The position numbers and the translations under genes were made by a program. From Entoloma clypeatum (taxonomy: Eukaryota; Basidiomycota; Agaricomycetes; Agaricales; Entolomataceae): 64,000 nt of DNA. Positions 43,109 through 54,882 of this stretch are shown piece by piece; position 1 is the first letter of the stretch; each line of letters starts with the position of its first letter. The stretch spans positions 1,426,001 to 1,490,000 of the forward strand of contig OY751491.1 in the NCBI GenBank assembly GCA_963565915.1. Direction: 5' to 3'. The notes below the pieces were generated by a model. It saw only the letters and a program-made list of their open reading frames with translations. It made no database searches and was not told where the DNA came from.

Positions 43109-43394
43109 TTTCCGGCATGTGAAATAAACCAACATACCGCTAGTGTTTCAAGGTCCAGTTTACCTTCGTTGATTTCAGACCGAGACCGGATGGGACTGAA
43201 CCGGTGAGAGACCGGACCACCGGTCTCAGTTTTTAAGGTTTCGGATCACGGCTGGTCTTCAGTTCACTCAAAACTTTAGAATTTGAAAGACTGGCCAAAG
43301 ACCGGTTCGGATCGGTTTAAACCGGTATTTTCCACGGAACAATCTGAGGAACAGAAATCAAGATCACAAAATGGCAAAGTGCAAAATTTGTACC

Positions 43395-43475
43395 ATTTGC
43401 AAGAATTGAACTCACAACCTCTACAGTACAGAACATTAGTTCAGTCATCTATCTAACCAACTGAGCCACACATTC
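43395..43475 (-). ncRNA. tRNA-derived sequence (SINE-head-like) with A and B boxes
   Basis: On the minus strand TGGCTCAGTTGGTTAGA fits the tRNA A box and GGTTGTGAGTTCAATTC the B box, with normal spacing. The acceptor and D stems do not pair well, so it is not a functional tRNA gene; a tRNA-derived SINE head or pseudo-tRNA is the better call. It lies inside R4. Confidence 0.5.
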
Positions 43476-44639
43476 ATTATAACTGGTGCATCACACTCAT
43501 TCTACATCACAACTTTCCCACTTCCCAAATAGGCACACTTAGAAAAAAAACACAAAAGGTGTGTGTGCGTGCTCCCTCCTGCCTCGATCACAAGTAGACA
43601 GATTATAAATAAAATCTATAAATATATTCTGGCCTTTTCAGCATCTGTGCCCCTTATTGCAGAGTCAGCAATGGGTGGATGTGTCGTTTCGATGTTGGAT
43701 GATGTGCATCAAATGTGTCAAATATATGTAAACAAACTCAAAAAACATCGCATTTCTCCTTAATATGGCTACACAGGAGGAAGTCAGCTTACAGACTATA
43801 TCAATTATGTAGCAGAGTATCATATGTCAATAAATATGTGTTGATTTTATGGAATGATGCCACGGATTTTAAGTCATAGAGGTGCCATGCTCTACACCAA
43901 ATAATAGTAAACAATGTGCAAAATGCATCGCGCAGGCACATGCAGTGCGTCTAGTAATAGTTGGAAGTGATAGAACTTATAAATAGATATGTATACACCT
44001 TCTGAAGCACTTTGTATAATTTTTAGAAGTCCAGATAAGATAGAAATAATAAAATGTGCAGATTTCAGTAAAAGTGTTATATCTCTCTAATGAATGAGCC
44101 AAATTTGAAAAACAAATGTGCTGTGAGATCCCCTGAATGAGGAGAATCGAAAGCTGAAACAAAAAAAATTTGGTCAAATTTTCGACCTATTTTGCTCATA
44201 TTCACCTCATCAAGTCCTTTAATTTTATTTGAAGGGTCTGAATAGGTTTACATACACTGTTTCAATAGTATATTTAGAGTACAAATGTTGTGCAAAGGAG
44301 GAAGCTAGAAAATGTTGTTTTTTGTGTTTGAAAACACCATGCCACACTGTTCATCACGATTTACATTGTGTTTTGATGCATCAATTTGGAGCACCAACTT
44401 TCTGCCATCCATAGCTCATGTATATAACTCTATATATACTTCCTATGAGTTTCTAGATATGTCTACATAAGGTAAGAATTATTTTTGTGGGTTTTGGTGC
44501 CACGGTTTGGGCATTGAGGGCACAATTTTCAATGACGTGCATGGCTCAGCATTGATGCTGAGCATGCTCGGCAATCGCTGAAAGTCGAACCATAACTGCC
44601 AGCAAAACCTTCCCACCCTTTTTTTATCCCCCACTCCAC

Positions 44640-45350
44640 CCGGCCACCACATCCGCCCAACAGCCACTACTCACACATAACAGCCACCACTCATGCCCAA
44701 TGGCCCTCTCTTCCGCCCAATGGCCATTTTTCATGCCCAACGGCATCCCTTTGCACCCAACGGCGTCTCTTTGTGCCCAACGGTCCCGACTCATGCCCAA
44801 TGGCCTCCATTCATGCCCAACGGCATCCCTTCGCCCTCAACGCGTCAACCCACACCCAACGCTGTCCTTTCACCCCCAACGCCATCCCTTCGCCCCCAAC
44901 GCCATCCCTTCGCCCCCAACACCATCAACCCATGCCCAATGGCCACCTTTCATGCCTAAAGGCCTCCTTTCACACCCAACGGTCCTGACTTGTGCCCACC
45001 GCCATTGACCCATGCCACGCCATCCCTTTGCCTTCAACCCTGTCAACCCACGCACAACGGCCACCTTTCATGCCCAACGGCTGCCTCGTGTCCCCAACGG
45101 CTGCCCCTCTTGCCCAACTGCCCCAACTAGTGCCCCACGGCCCCTCTAATGCCCAACAACCGCCTTGCTTGCCCAATCCTTGTGCCCAACGGCCACCTCG
45201 CATCCCCAACGCCATTGACTCACACCCAGCACCCTTCCTTCATGCGCAACGGCCTCCCTTCACGCTGTACGGCACCGCGCACCTGCCACAACACGTGCCC
45301 AATGGCCCCCTTTCATGCCCAACGGCGTCAAGTCACGCCCAAAAGCACAT
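44640..45350 (+). repeat. Minisatellite array in R4
   Basis: About 33 units of ~20-21 bp, CCCAACGGC(C/G)TC type, with internal homogenised runs such as two consecutive CCATCCCTTCGCCCCCAACG copies at 44882-44921. Confidence 0.85.
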
Positions 45351-45629
45351 GGGGCTAGGCTGAGCCCACAGAGGACCAATTGAGGGAGTACGACGCGCGT
45401 GCACAGCATTGGGCTGTGCGCGCATGTCCTTAGTCTTATTTTACTTGTAATATATTGGTTTAAACTGGTTGAGACCAGTCCAGTCTCACTTCTTTGAGGT
45501 AAACAGAACCGATGCACCAGTCTTGCATCGGTCTGGTTTAGTTTTTTTGTGAACCAAAAAATTGGTCTCGGTCTCGGTCTCTAAATTTTGAGGGTCAAAA
45601 ACCGGACCGAATCGGACCTTTAAACACTA

Positions 45630-46020
45630 GGGACACATGAGCAACGGTGGGACACAGGAGACATGCGAGAAATGCCACGGGAGAGACGAGAACGGCGCAG
45701 AAATGGTACACGAGAATGGCAACAGGTGCACTGGGCATGCGTGGGAGGCAAGACAGGGCGGAAAACCGCCGTTAGATACGCATGGCGCGTACTTGCCAGG
45801 TAAGCACCCTGACACATCACCTGTGTGAGCCCCCTGACGCACCAAAGAACAGGCCGATGTCAGGGACATGCGCACAAACATGGGGGGATGCACCAGTCCA
45901 CGATGAACTGCAGGCGGAGGTGCGAAGAGGTGGGGGCAATGTATACCATACTTCATTAATTTTGTAATTATGTATATCCTGCAATGAATTGGTTAATTGG
46001 TTTAATCATTTTTCTTTGGA
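45630..46020. other. Non-coding interval right of R4
   Basis: Purine-rich; ORFs at 45637-45828 and on the minus strand have no recognisable motif. Confidence 0.4.
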
Positions 46021-46478
46021 TTAATGGTTTGTGAAATCAAATGTTTTCAAATTTTGCATGTGCCAAAGTTTTTTTTTTGTTTTTCGCACATGTGAAATTT
46101 GAAAACATTTGATTTGGCACATGCAAAATATGTTTTGAAAACAATTGACAAAATAATCATTTGGCAGAACACATGGCAAATGCAAAACCAAAACATTCTT
46201 AATGCCTAAATGAAATATGAAAAATACAAATTTCCCATTACTTTCTCTTTCAACTTTTGTCCAGAGAAATATTTTTTTTCCCATCAGCAAAATATCTTAT
46301 TACTTAGATGCCAAATTCTTTCAAAATAATATAGCCAAATTCAAAGTATTGCATTAGTTTTCGGTGCAAAGAAAGGTTTTCTTTCTGTGCAGCCAAAGTC
46401 TTGTTCACAAAATTTTACTTTACAAACCCTTTCTCATTATCATTTGCAGAGGCCAAAGTTTGCATTTTGTCTTGTGGG
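46021..46478. repeat. AT-rich repeat with a 30-bp foldback
   Basis: 46034-46063 and 46087-46116 are inverted copies (AAATCAAATGTTTTCAAATT on one arm) with about two or three mismatches around a T-rich loop; GGCACATG recurs outside. The right end (46393-46478) matches 18868-18956. This repeat meets the truncated end of G2. Confidence 0.6.
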
Positions 46479-48354
46479 GGTGCCAGTCTCCATTCACATC
46501 TTGTTGGCGCAATACTGCTCCTGTCGCCCATTTGGATGCATCAGATTCTATAATGAACGGCTTGTCATCGTTTGGCATTAACAATACTGGTGATTCCACG
46601 AATTTGTCCTTTAACGTGTCAAATGCCATTTGGCAGTCCTCATTCCATTCCCATTCCTGATCCTTTTTGGTCAGATCATTCAGGGGTTTGGCAATGTCCA
46701 AGTAGTGTCCGATAATCCTTCAATAGAAGTTTCCAAATCCAAGGAAGGATCTGACCTGTTTCACAGTTACAGGTTCTGGCCATTTCACTATTCCCGATAA
46801 CTTAACAGGGTCCATCTCGATTTCGTTTTCTTTGATAATGAGTCCGAGGTATTCACACTGTCTGACTCCAAATTCGCATTTTTCCAGGTTGAGATAGAGG
46901 TCATTCTCTATCATCTTTCTGAGTACGTGGAGTGTCCATTCGGTGTCATCTTCATCATTGACTGAGAATATGAAGATGTCGTCCAAATAAATGAGCAACC
47001 ATCCTTCCTCAAGTTCCTCTTTGAAAATTTTGTTCATCATTGCCTGGAAGGTGGGTGGCATGCCTGCCAGTCCAAAGAAGGCAACCAAGGGTTCGTACAA
47101 CCCTCAATTGGTTTTGAATGCAGCCTTTCATTCATCGCCAGGTTTGATCCATACGTTGTTGTATCCCCAACGCATGTCCAGTTTAGTAAAGACCTTTGCT
47201 CCTTTCAGTTTGTCCAGTAAATCTCCGACCAGGGGTAATGGGTATGCGTTCTTTACCGTTCCTTCGTTCAATCGCCGATAGTCCTGACATGGTCTGAGTT
47301 TATCCGAGTCCTTTTTAGCCACAAAGAAAAAGGGTGATGCCATTGGTGATTTCGAGGGTCTGATGTACCCCTTTTGAAGGTTCTCATCAAGGAATTCGTC
47401 CAATTTTGTTTGTTCTTCCGGTGACAAAGGATAAACTTTACAGTCTTTCGGGGTGAAGTCCGGTTTCAAGTCAATTGCGTGGTCCCATGGTTTGTGTTCC
47501 GGTAATCTCTCAGATGCCGTTTTCTCGAACACCTTCCAATATTGATCGCATCGTTCTGGTAGTTCTTTCTTTGGTTTGTCCGCGGTGTCCGTATTGTGTG
47601 AGAGTTTCTGGGAGATTGAGGTTTTGGCCTGGATCCAAATATCCTTAATGGGTTTGTCCGTTGTGACATATGTCCTGAATAGGTCGAGGTCATCGTCTGA
47701 TCCTTCATCTATCCTTTTCAAGATAGGTCCATTTGCCGGTAGAGCCTCCTTTTTTTGTTTAAGGGTCTCTTCATCATCAATTTCTTCTATCGTCGCGTAG
47801 ATCTTTTGTTCGGGTTTTTCTTTTATCCATGCAGCAATTGCAATGGGTTTCTTGGCTTTTGACGCTAAGAGCTCATCAAATTTCTTCCTCATGACTCCTG
47901 CTAGGGTCTTCTTGAACCTGATCGTTTTGATATCCAAGGTTCCTTTTTTCCAATCAATCTTTGGGTTGTATTGTTTTAACCATGGTAACCCCAAAATGGT
48001 GGTTTCCTTTCCAAGTCCAGTGACCAAGAATCTGACATCGAGTTCTTTGTTATCAATCCAGATCTTCTTCCATGTGCAATGGGTGATCGTCCCTTCTTTG
48101 TTCTTTGTCCTGTCCACATTGAACACGTGAATGGGCTTTAGTAACAGAATAAGCTCCATTCGGTTGGCTGTGGCGAACTTCTGATCCAAGAAGGTTCCTC
48201 CTGCTCCTGAGTCTATCAGGGCATTTATCTTTAGTTTCTCATTGATGCTTTCTCCTTCTCCTGACATTGAAATGGGGATTGAAAAAGATTTGTCATTCAT
48301 GTCAGCTACAATTACAGGGGATAGGGAGATTGAAAACTGAGCGGAGCCTGACAT
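46479..48354 (-). pseudogene. pol: G2 pol: protease, reverse transcriptase, partial RNase H
   Basis: The protease active site ALIDSGAGGTFLD lies near 48215. Reverse transcriptase follows: GYIRPSKSPMASPFFFVAKK, DYRRLNEGTVKNAYPLPLV, FTKLDMRWGYNNV and the catalytic YLDD at about 46985, then LGFGNFY. RNase H starts with [15 protein letters not shown] and is cut after WHP. Three stops interrupt it: TGA at 47128-47130 (the family has Trp in GDEWKAAF), TGA near 47105 (TN*GLYEPL, usually Arg) and TGA near 46720 (NFY*R, usually Arg). No frameshift is needed between these, so the decay is by point changes. Confidence 0.88.
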
Positions 48355-48368
48355 CGGTACAGGCCGCT

Positions 48369-49271
48369 TTATTGAAAACCCTGTTTCTCCATCTCAGAGA
48401 TTAAGGCATCTTGTTCCTCATTTGGTAAGTCCTTGAAAATGCCTTGGATATGGGCATATGCATCGGAAGCTTTCTTGAATGTGTTGTTCGCAACCGGGGT
48501 CTTTCCTCCTTTGTGTGCATCAGCACGGTGTCCTGCCTGATGGCAGACGAAGCACAACCCTTTTTTGAAGTGGTCATCTCTTTCTTCTGCAGTCAGCCGG
48601 TCGATGTCCATGGTGTTTGGGTCTGGAGCGAAGTGTGTGTTTCGGGGTGCAGGGTTATAGTTAACCTTGAACTTCTTTCTTCCTCCATCAGGCCTAAGCC
48701 TTTGAGAGACTGCCTTGGCTCTCCTCCACTGGTTGTCCAATCTGGATGCCGTGGTGTACCATTCATCAACTGTTCCTGGGATCTTGTCCAGGCCCAGAAT
48801 CTTGTCTCGGAGTGCGTGTGGCAATGCCTCCATGAAGTAATCCTTGAGAGATCGCTCCTCTGTGATCAAACTCTCTGCAACCCATAGTTTGAATTTTTCT
48901 ACGAATTCATCAGCTGTCATGCCCTCCATCTTCTGCGTTTTCATCATGGTCAAGGCGTCTCCTTCTTTGTCAACCGGGGAAAATGATTTCCTCAGTTTCT
49001 CAATAAAGTCCGTGTATTTCGGGTAGGTGAGTACTCCGGCGGTGGTGATGTCTCTGTACCAAGACTCCTTCCATGGCCCAGCGGTTCCTCCTTTCATGTA
49101 CGAGACTGTGAAGAGGATTTTCTTCTTGTCAGAGTTGTAGATGTCCTCGTTCATTTCCAAATATAAGTTCATGTCGAACAAAAATTCTGACAGTTTTCTT
49201 CTGTCTCTATTGAAGATCGCTGATGGGCTGATCTTGATCTCTTTTTCTGGGGTTCTTGCCTGAGAAGTCAT
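48369..49271 (-). CDS. gag: G2 gag, intact ORF
   Basis: A 300-residue uninterrupted ORF. Begins MTSQARTPEKEIKISPS; gag core with FNRDRRKLSEFLFDMNLYL and WYRDITTAGVLTYPKYTDF, EFVEKFKLWVAES. Near residue 240 a knuckle reads CFVCHQAGHRADAH, where the fourth zinc ligand is His instead of Cys. Ends 14 bases before pol, which is in another register; readthrough or reinitiation would be needed. It would package the element RNA in the cytoplasm. Confidence 0.85.
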   Translation of the reverse strand: MTSQARTPEKEIKISPSAIFNRDRRKLSEFLFDMNLYLEMNEDIYNSDKKKILFTVSYMKGGTAGPWKESWYRDITTAGVLTYPKYTDFIEKLRKSFSPVDKEGDALTMMKTQKMEGMTADEFVEKFKLWVAESLITEERSLKDYFMEALPHALRDKILGLDKIPGTVDEWYTTASRLDNQWRRAKAVSQRLRPDGGRKKFKVNYNPAPRNTHFAPDPNTMDIDRLTAEERDDHFKKGLCFVCHQAGHRADAHKGGKTPVANNTFKKASDAYAHIQGIFKDLPNEEQDALISEMEKQGFQ

Positions 49272-49565
49272 TTCTACAGGTACTGGTTTAACTGGGGTGT
49301 CTGGGGTCTTTGGTGCAGCAACAGCAGCAGCTGGCGGCGGTTGGATTCATCTCGGGAAGAGGTAAGAGGGTGTTGTGAGGTTGACTGGTACAAAAGAGGA
49401 GGTTACTCTTCTGTATGGTGTCGGCGGTTGTCGTGGTGTGATGGGCGCGTCAACGAACTCCTGTTCAGCTTCTGAGTAAGACGAGACTCCAAAGGTTGAT
49501 CGTCGGGGAGGAATCTTTGCGTCTAAAACCGCAGTGGGTTGACGACATAGATCAGCTTGACCTTT
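49272..49565 (-). other. G2 leader between LTR and gag
   Basis: About 290 bp with a CAG/CTG-rich stretch (49318-49340). The sequence next to the LTR on the minus strand is AAAGGTCAAGCTGATC, which does not look like a common tRNA complement. Confidence 0.5.
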
Positions 49566-50122
49566 TGTTACGGCGATAGCCTAAAATCGGTACAAGGTCC
49601 TGGTCACGTGGGTTTGTACTGTTTCCACACACAAGTCCCTCAGTAGGATGACTTGATCAAGATCAGCGAGTTCCTCAGAAGGACAACTCGGTTCGGGGTC
49701 TGGCAGAGCTAAGTCCTCGCAAGGCACTTAGTTGGAGAGCGTTCAAAGAATAGACAAGTAAGTGTTGTATGCCTAGGTCAAGCTAAGGACCTCTACCCTA
49801 AGGTTACAGGTCTTATATATGTTATTCTATGGCTATAAATAAGTAGGTGCTGCGCAGGAGCTAAATAGGCCATTGGTTAGTTAGATGTTTAAAGGGGGCT
49901 GTGGCATAGGAGTCAGAGATAAGGCCTCAAGGCCATGAGTCAGAGATAACAAGTGAAAATGTAGCTAAAAGAGGAATAGTCTGAGTCAGTTATGAGTCAT
50001 AGTGCTGATAGAGGGGACGCATGTCCCAGGGTCGTCGGAGTGAAGTGAAACAGGATTTGATAAGGATCAAGGGTCGAGGGGTCGTGTGAAGGCACACAGG
50101 AAGAGGGTGAAAAAGTGTAACA
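49566..50122 (-). repeat. G2 5' LTR
   Basis: 557 bp, TGTTAC...GTAACA on both strands. On the minus strand ATATATAAGACC and TTATTTATAG lie mid-LTR as TATA candidates. No partner LTR is present because the 3' end is lost. Confidence 0.8.
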
Positions 50123-51007
50123 CCATCTGCAACAATCTTCAGAAAAAATCAGTGCTTGCTGATGTGGGTTCAAGTTAAGTTTAAGCAGGATGCTATTTTG
50201 TGATGGCCTGCCCCAACTTGAAGCAACTTAAACTGTGCAAGAAGGTAATAAGTATGCATTTCCCTAAGTACAAATTAAACTATGTCGAGTACTTAGACCT
50301 GACTTAGTGCTGGCCCAAGTACATCAAGTGTGGATTAAGTAATTTGGCATTTCACTGATGCTGATGCATCAGTTTTCCTACAAGTTTCTCATGAGGTCTC
50401 ATAATTGCTCATATTGACTCCTACAAGCTCGTATGAGTGCATATGAGTGCATATGAGTCAAGAGCCAAGAGCTCATGAGTTCAATCTTTTTTTCATGAGT
50501 TTTTCTGACAAGTTTTTATTCATACTTTAAATCAACAATTATACTATAACTATGTAGTTTAATCTGAAACTCTTGAAACTCTTGAAGACTCTTGACTCAC
50601 CGTGACCAAATGAGCCTGTGAGTATCTTGTGGGGATCCTACATGATGTACAGTAAGCAAGAAAAGTATTGCACCACCCCCTATGTACCGATACAGACATG
50701 TGACACCCCCAAGTTGGTACATAAAAAAAAATAGATGCTATTTGGTTAAGATTAACATAGAAATGGCATTGATTCACATGACTATGAGTGAGTAACACAA
50801 AAAATGGGGAGGGGGGATGAAATGAGCTTCTCGAGGAGTTGCTCAAAGTGCTTTGAAGGCCCACTTCGGGACCAAGGGGGTGTCAAAAAAAAATTAAGGA
50901 TATAGCGTCAGAAAATTTTTCTACAGCGGAGGTGGGGTAACTAACTAACTATTGTGGGTACCTATTCCCGAAAAAGGAAAGTGGATCAGCCGGACCGCCC
51001 ATGGACC
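50123..51007. other. Non-coding interval between G2 and C2
   Basis: AT-rich with many short palindromes and repeats (GATGCTGATGCATCAG near 50358; GCATATGAGT twice near 50440; ACTCTTGA repeats near 50572). No ORF with a recognisable motif. Confidence 0.45.
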
Positions 51008-51317
51008 TGTTGAAGTTCCACCTGGGTGCTAGCCGCAGATGTACTGAGCAACACAGCTACAGTGGAAGTACTCTACTCTACCGTTCTAGTCACTTACTTG
51101 GTTGAGAAGGGTGGGGCTGGTGAGAGCGGTTGAGGCTGGTAAGAGCGATGGAGCTGGTTAAGAGTCAAGAGACAACTTGTTGATATTGACAGTTTCCTGG
51201 TCTTATATACTGTACTACTGTTTGTACCAACCAAACAAGTATGTAATCGAAGATGTGTAAATGGTCACGTGATGTAATCTAATCTAATCTAATCTATGTG
51301 ATGGAAAAGTTTCAACA
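51008..51317 (-). repeat. C2 3' LTR
   Basis: 310 bp, TGTTGAAG...TTTCAACA. It is preceded on the minus strand by the polypurine tract AAATATGGGGGGG (51318-51330). TATATAAGACC on the minus strand (near 51205) is the TATA candidate. The left flank is GGACC; the other flank lies outside the window. Confidence 0.9.
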
Positions 51318-51386
51318 CCCCCCCATATTTAGTACATACTTCTAAATACATCTTTACTTTTTCCCATATAGGTACTCTTTCTTTGT

Positions 51387-53447
51387 CTAGTTTTTAAGTA
51401 ATCCAAAGTACGGGATAAACTTGTTGAAGAGGATTTTCCCCAGATTCTTAGTTAAAAGGTCTGCAGGGTTATTCACTCCTTCGATGAATTCGACCGTAAT
51501 AATTCCTTCGGATACTTTTTCTCTGACAAAGTGGAATCGCACGTCGATGTGCTTGGATCGCTTCTCAGTTACAGGATTGGATGCGATAAAGACGGAGCCA
51601 TTGTTGTCTCCATAGATCGGAACTGATCCGATCTGCATTCCAAGTTCGGCAAGCATGCTTCTAAGCCATGTCACTGCGCGACTGCAATCTGATAGCGCCA
51701 TGTACTCTGCTTCTGTGGAAGAGAGGGCAATGGTTTTTTGCGCCGATGAAACCCATGTTACTGCTCCAGATGCCAGCGATATGAAGTAACCAGTGGTGGA
51801 TTTTCTGGTGTTTTCGTCTGACGCCCAATCGGAGTCTGTAAATGCGTAGATTCCTTTCCCAGAATCACCATCATACATGATCGCGTAATCTTTCGTTGCC
51901 TTCAAATACCTGCAAACATCCCTTGCCACTTCTAAATGGCATTTGGTAGGGTTTGCGGAAAATTGGGACATTTTGATCACGGCGAAACAAATGTCGGGTC
52001 TTGTCCCGATCATTAAGTACAATAGTGATCCGATGACGGATTGGTACTTGGATCTGAGTTCGGCATTGGGTTCATCTTCGGACTTCATGGGTTTGTAGCC
52101 CGTCGGGAGTGGGGTGTGGGTGGCATTGGATTCGCTCATCCCCATTCGTGCGAGAATTTTCTCAAGGTAAGGTACTTGATCAATGAAGATTTTCTTCCCA
52201 CGTTGCCTTATTTGGATTGAGAGAAATTCTTTCGGTTCCCCATTAGACACTAGGTGGCCTAGGTCCCTACATTCCCATGTTGTCATGAAGGCCTTCTTTT
52301 TCTCTAGCATGTATTCTCGGTTTGTGCCGAGAAAAGCAGAGTCATCGACATAAATGACGGCAATTACAGTTTCCCCTTTGGTACTTGTGTGAATGAAAAC
52401 TCCCGCATCGGAGTGAAGCCGGACAAAACCGAGCTTTTTCATGGAGGAATTGAGTTCCCTCCACCAGGCTAATGCGGCCTGCTTAAGTCCGTATAGGGCT
52501 TTGTATAGTCAGTACATGAAGTGCTCTTTCCCTTTTACTATGTAGCCCTCAGGCTGTCGCATGTAAATTACCTCACGGAGTGTTCCATAGAGGAAGGCTG
52601 ATGAGACGTCCAGGAATGTCATGAACCACCCTTCAAGGGCTGTCAATGCCAGAATCAACTGGACGGTCTCGTACCTCACTACCGGTGAGAAGATCTGATC
52701 GAAGTCGATCCCTTCTACCTGTGAGAAACCTTTTGCAACAAGGCGCGCTTTCAAATGCCCGTCGGATTTTTCGTTGTAAACCCATTTGTTCCTTAGAGCT
52801 TTCCTCCCTGTAGGTAGGGGTACTAACTCCGTGATCACCCTGCGGCTTTTGAGCATGTCTAGCTCTTTTCGTTCTGCCGCATACCAATCTTCTTTGTTGG
52901 GAAGAGTGTATATGTCTTTGTGTGACATTTCGATGATGCCCACTTGGATAGAGATTGCCTCCATTAGGAGATCATTCATCCATGCCGTTTGACCGCCTAA
53001 TCTACATCTTCGATCCATTTTTTCAAGATCAGAAGCAGGGGTGTCTTCCCCATAGATGCTACCTGGCATTCTCTGAACTCGTCGTTCCCTGATCAGTTGA
53101 TCTGGTACTTGTTCGGGTTCCGGAGTGGGTACCTGTGGTTCATTGTCGGGCTCGCTAGATGGCAAGTCATCATCTGATTCAGGGTGATCCTGTCCAGTGG
53201 GAACAGGGTCGTGAGGTTTTTTGTAATGACTGTCATTGTCATCATTTCCGGGGATGAGGTCCTCAAACTCATCAGCCGGTTCTGGGTTTTCCATTTCTGG
53301 AGGGTTTTCTGGCAAAGGCTCGATGTGGCATCTAGGGTACTTGCTTTCATCAAAGATAGCTTTCCCACCCATGAAAATTGTATTAGTCTCAGGATCCATG
53401 AATCGGTATCCTTTGACCCCTGGTTTTGATCCGAGATAAATCATCAA
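51387..53447 (-). pseudogene. pol: C2 reverse transcriptase and RNase H part of pol
   Basis: Starts in the tether (YLGSKPGVKGYRFMDPETNT), then an acidic linker, and the copia RT: LPTGRKALRNKWVYNEKSDG, RLVAKGFSQVEGIDF, FLDVSSAFLYG, the catalytic IYVDD, RNase H with FTDSDWASDENTRKSTTGY and TEAEYMALSD, ending HVREKVSEG and LTKNLGK. One TGA at 52509-52511 (HFMY*LYKALYGLKQ, usually Arg) splits it. Otherwise open to the natural stop at 51387. Confidence 0.9.
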
Positions 53448-54852
53448 TCAAGATCTAGACTCCAGGGAATTTCTATGTTTTTCCTTTGGGATATACACAT
53501 ATGCCTGACATCCGAAGACTCTGATGCTTGACATATCGGGGATCTCATTGGTCACCCTGAAGTAAGGGATATTCCATTCGAGACGCTGCATGGGGGTTCT
53601 GTTGTAGAGAAACGCTGCATGTTCCAAACAGAATTCCCACCACATAGGGGGTAAGCACACGTCGAAGCGCAAGGCCTGAGATTTCTCCCACAGGGTTCGA
53701 TTTATCTGTTCTGCTCTACCGTTCTGCTGGTGCTGATACGGGAGCGTGACGTCGATCAGAACTCCATGATCGGCAAGTACATCCTTGTATTCGTCAAACT
53801 CTCCACCTCCATCAACTCGCCATTTTTTAGGAGTGGCGGCGAACTGATTCTGGATCATCGGAAGAAATTGTCGCAGTGCCATGATGGCATCTGACTTCTT
53901 TCTAAGCAAGACAACCCAGACGTGGGATGAAAAATCGTCCAAAAACGTGAGGAAATATTTATATTTATGGTATGATGCCGTGGATATCTGTTTGAGATCG
54001 GAATGGATCAGATCAAAGGTTTTGGTTGCCCTTGTCATCGAATTGGGATATGATTGATTCGGCATTTTCCCTTTGAGGCAACCTGTGCAATTTTCCTGTG
54101 ATTTCTCACATACTAGTGTTTCAGGTACCCCTTTGGTACTGGTGGGGATCTTTCGGAGTGCTTGATCATTTGGGTGACCAAGGCGCTTGTGCCATGTTTC
54201 GACAGTGATTTCACTCGAGATCGCATGGATCTGGTCATAGCGTATTTCAATGTCTAACCAGTAAATGGTTTGACCAAGGATGTGGGGCGAAAACTGGATT
54301 TTGTTCAGCCCTTTGGAGATGTTGATTTCTCCACAAGTTCCGTCTACTTTGTAACCATGGTTAAGGAAGACGCCTAGGGACAATAGGCGTGTGTCCATGT
54401 CCGTGATGTAGAATACCGAGAAGATGGGTTTTAACTTCCCCATTTAGGGTGTGCCGTACTGGAACGGCCCCAACTCCGAGTATTTCCAGTTTCTTTCCTT
54501 TAGCAGCAGTTTGGACAAATCGCTCGACCGTGAGAGGTCTATAGTATGCAAAGTCTTTGAACTCATGCGTAAAGTGTAAAGAAGCACCGGAATCTAATAT
54601 CCATTGTGCGCGTTCTTTTTCCTTACAATGTGTACAGGAGGCAAAATGTTTTATATATTTTTTATGTAGATCACTGCTGAAGTGATCTACGCAAACTGTA
54701 CTGGTACTGGCTAATATATTATACGTCTGTTGAGAGGTATTATTAGCGTTCCGCAATTGATAAGGTTTGAGAGAAGATTTTGACAAACCATCAAGTTCAA
54801 TCTCGTCCACAAACTCATCTGGCCCCATTCGCTCTTGGTCGATGTCCATCAT
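53448..54852 (-). pseudogene. pol: C2 protease and integrase part of pol
   Basis: Protease WILDSGASLHFTHEF near 54610; one frame change near 54440 leads into FYITDMDTRLLSLG. GAG-pre-integrase TWHKRLGHPNDQAL with CTGCLKGK follows, then the integrase core LIHSDLKQIS, VDGGGEFDEY and QNGRAEQINRTLWEKSQ with all three catalytic acidic residues. TGA at 53448-53450 separates it from the RT part. Confidence 0.88.
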
Positions 54853-54882
54853 CCGTAGCGATTGGTCTAATGGCGGAGTTAC

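Larger units (their letters stand above)
43141..45629. mobile_element. R4: hAT-like R-family element
   Basis: 2,489 bp from TAGTGTTTCAAGGTCCAG to CCTTTAAACACTA, with ACCGGTCT-type subterminal motifs, the internal AT-rich module (43610-44620) and a forward minisatellite (44640-45350). The left part differs from R1 and holds a tRNA-derived stretch. Flanks CATACCGC and GGGACACA do not match, so no target duplication is visible. Confidence 0.7.
46479..50122 (-). mobile_element. G2: Ty3/gypsy retrotransposon, 3'-truncated
   Basis: Order on the minus strand: 5' LTR (50122-49566), leader, gag (49271-48369), protease/reverse transcriptase and the start of RNase H, ending near 46479. The rest of pol and the 3' LTR are missing. 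Gag and protease differ from G1, so this is another family. Stops in pol are all TGA. Confidence 0.9.

Noticed and set aside
43141..45629. 8-bp target duplication for R4
   Set aside because: CATACCGC and GGGACACA do not match, so transposition as this exact unit is not supported.
45637..45967. Small ORFs with CEKC and CAQTW motifs
   Set aside because: Too short, no family resemblance, lie in unclassified spacer next to R4.
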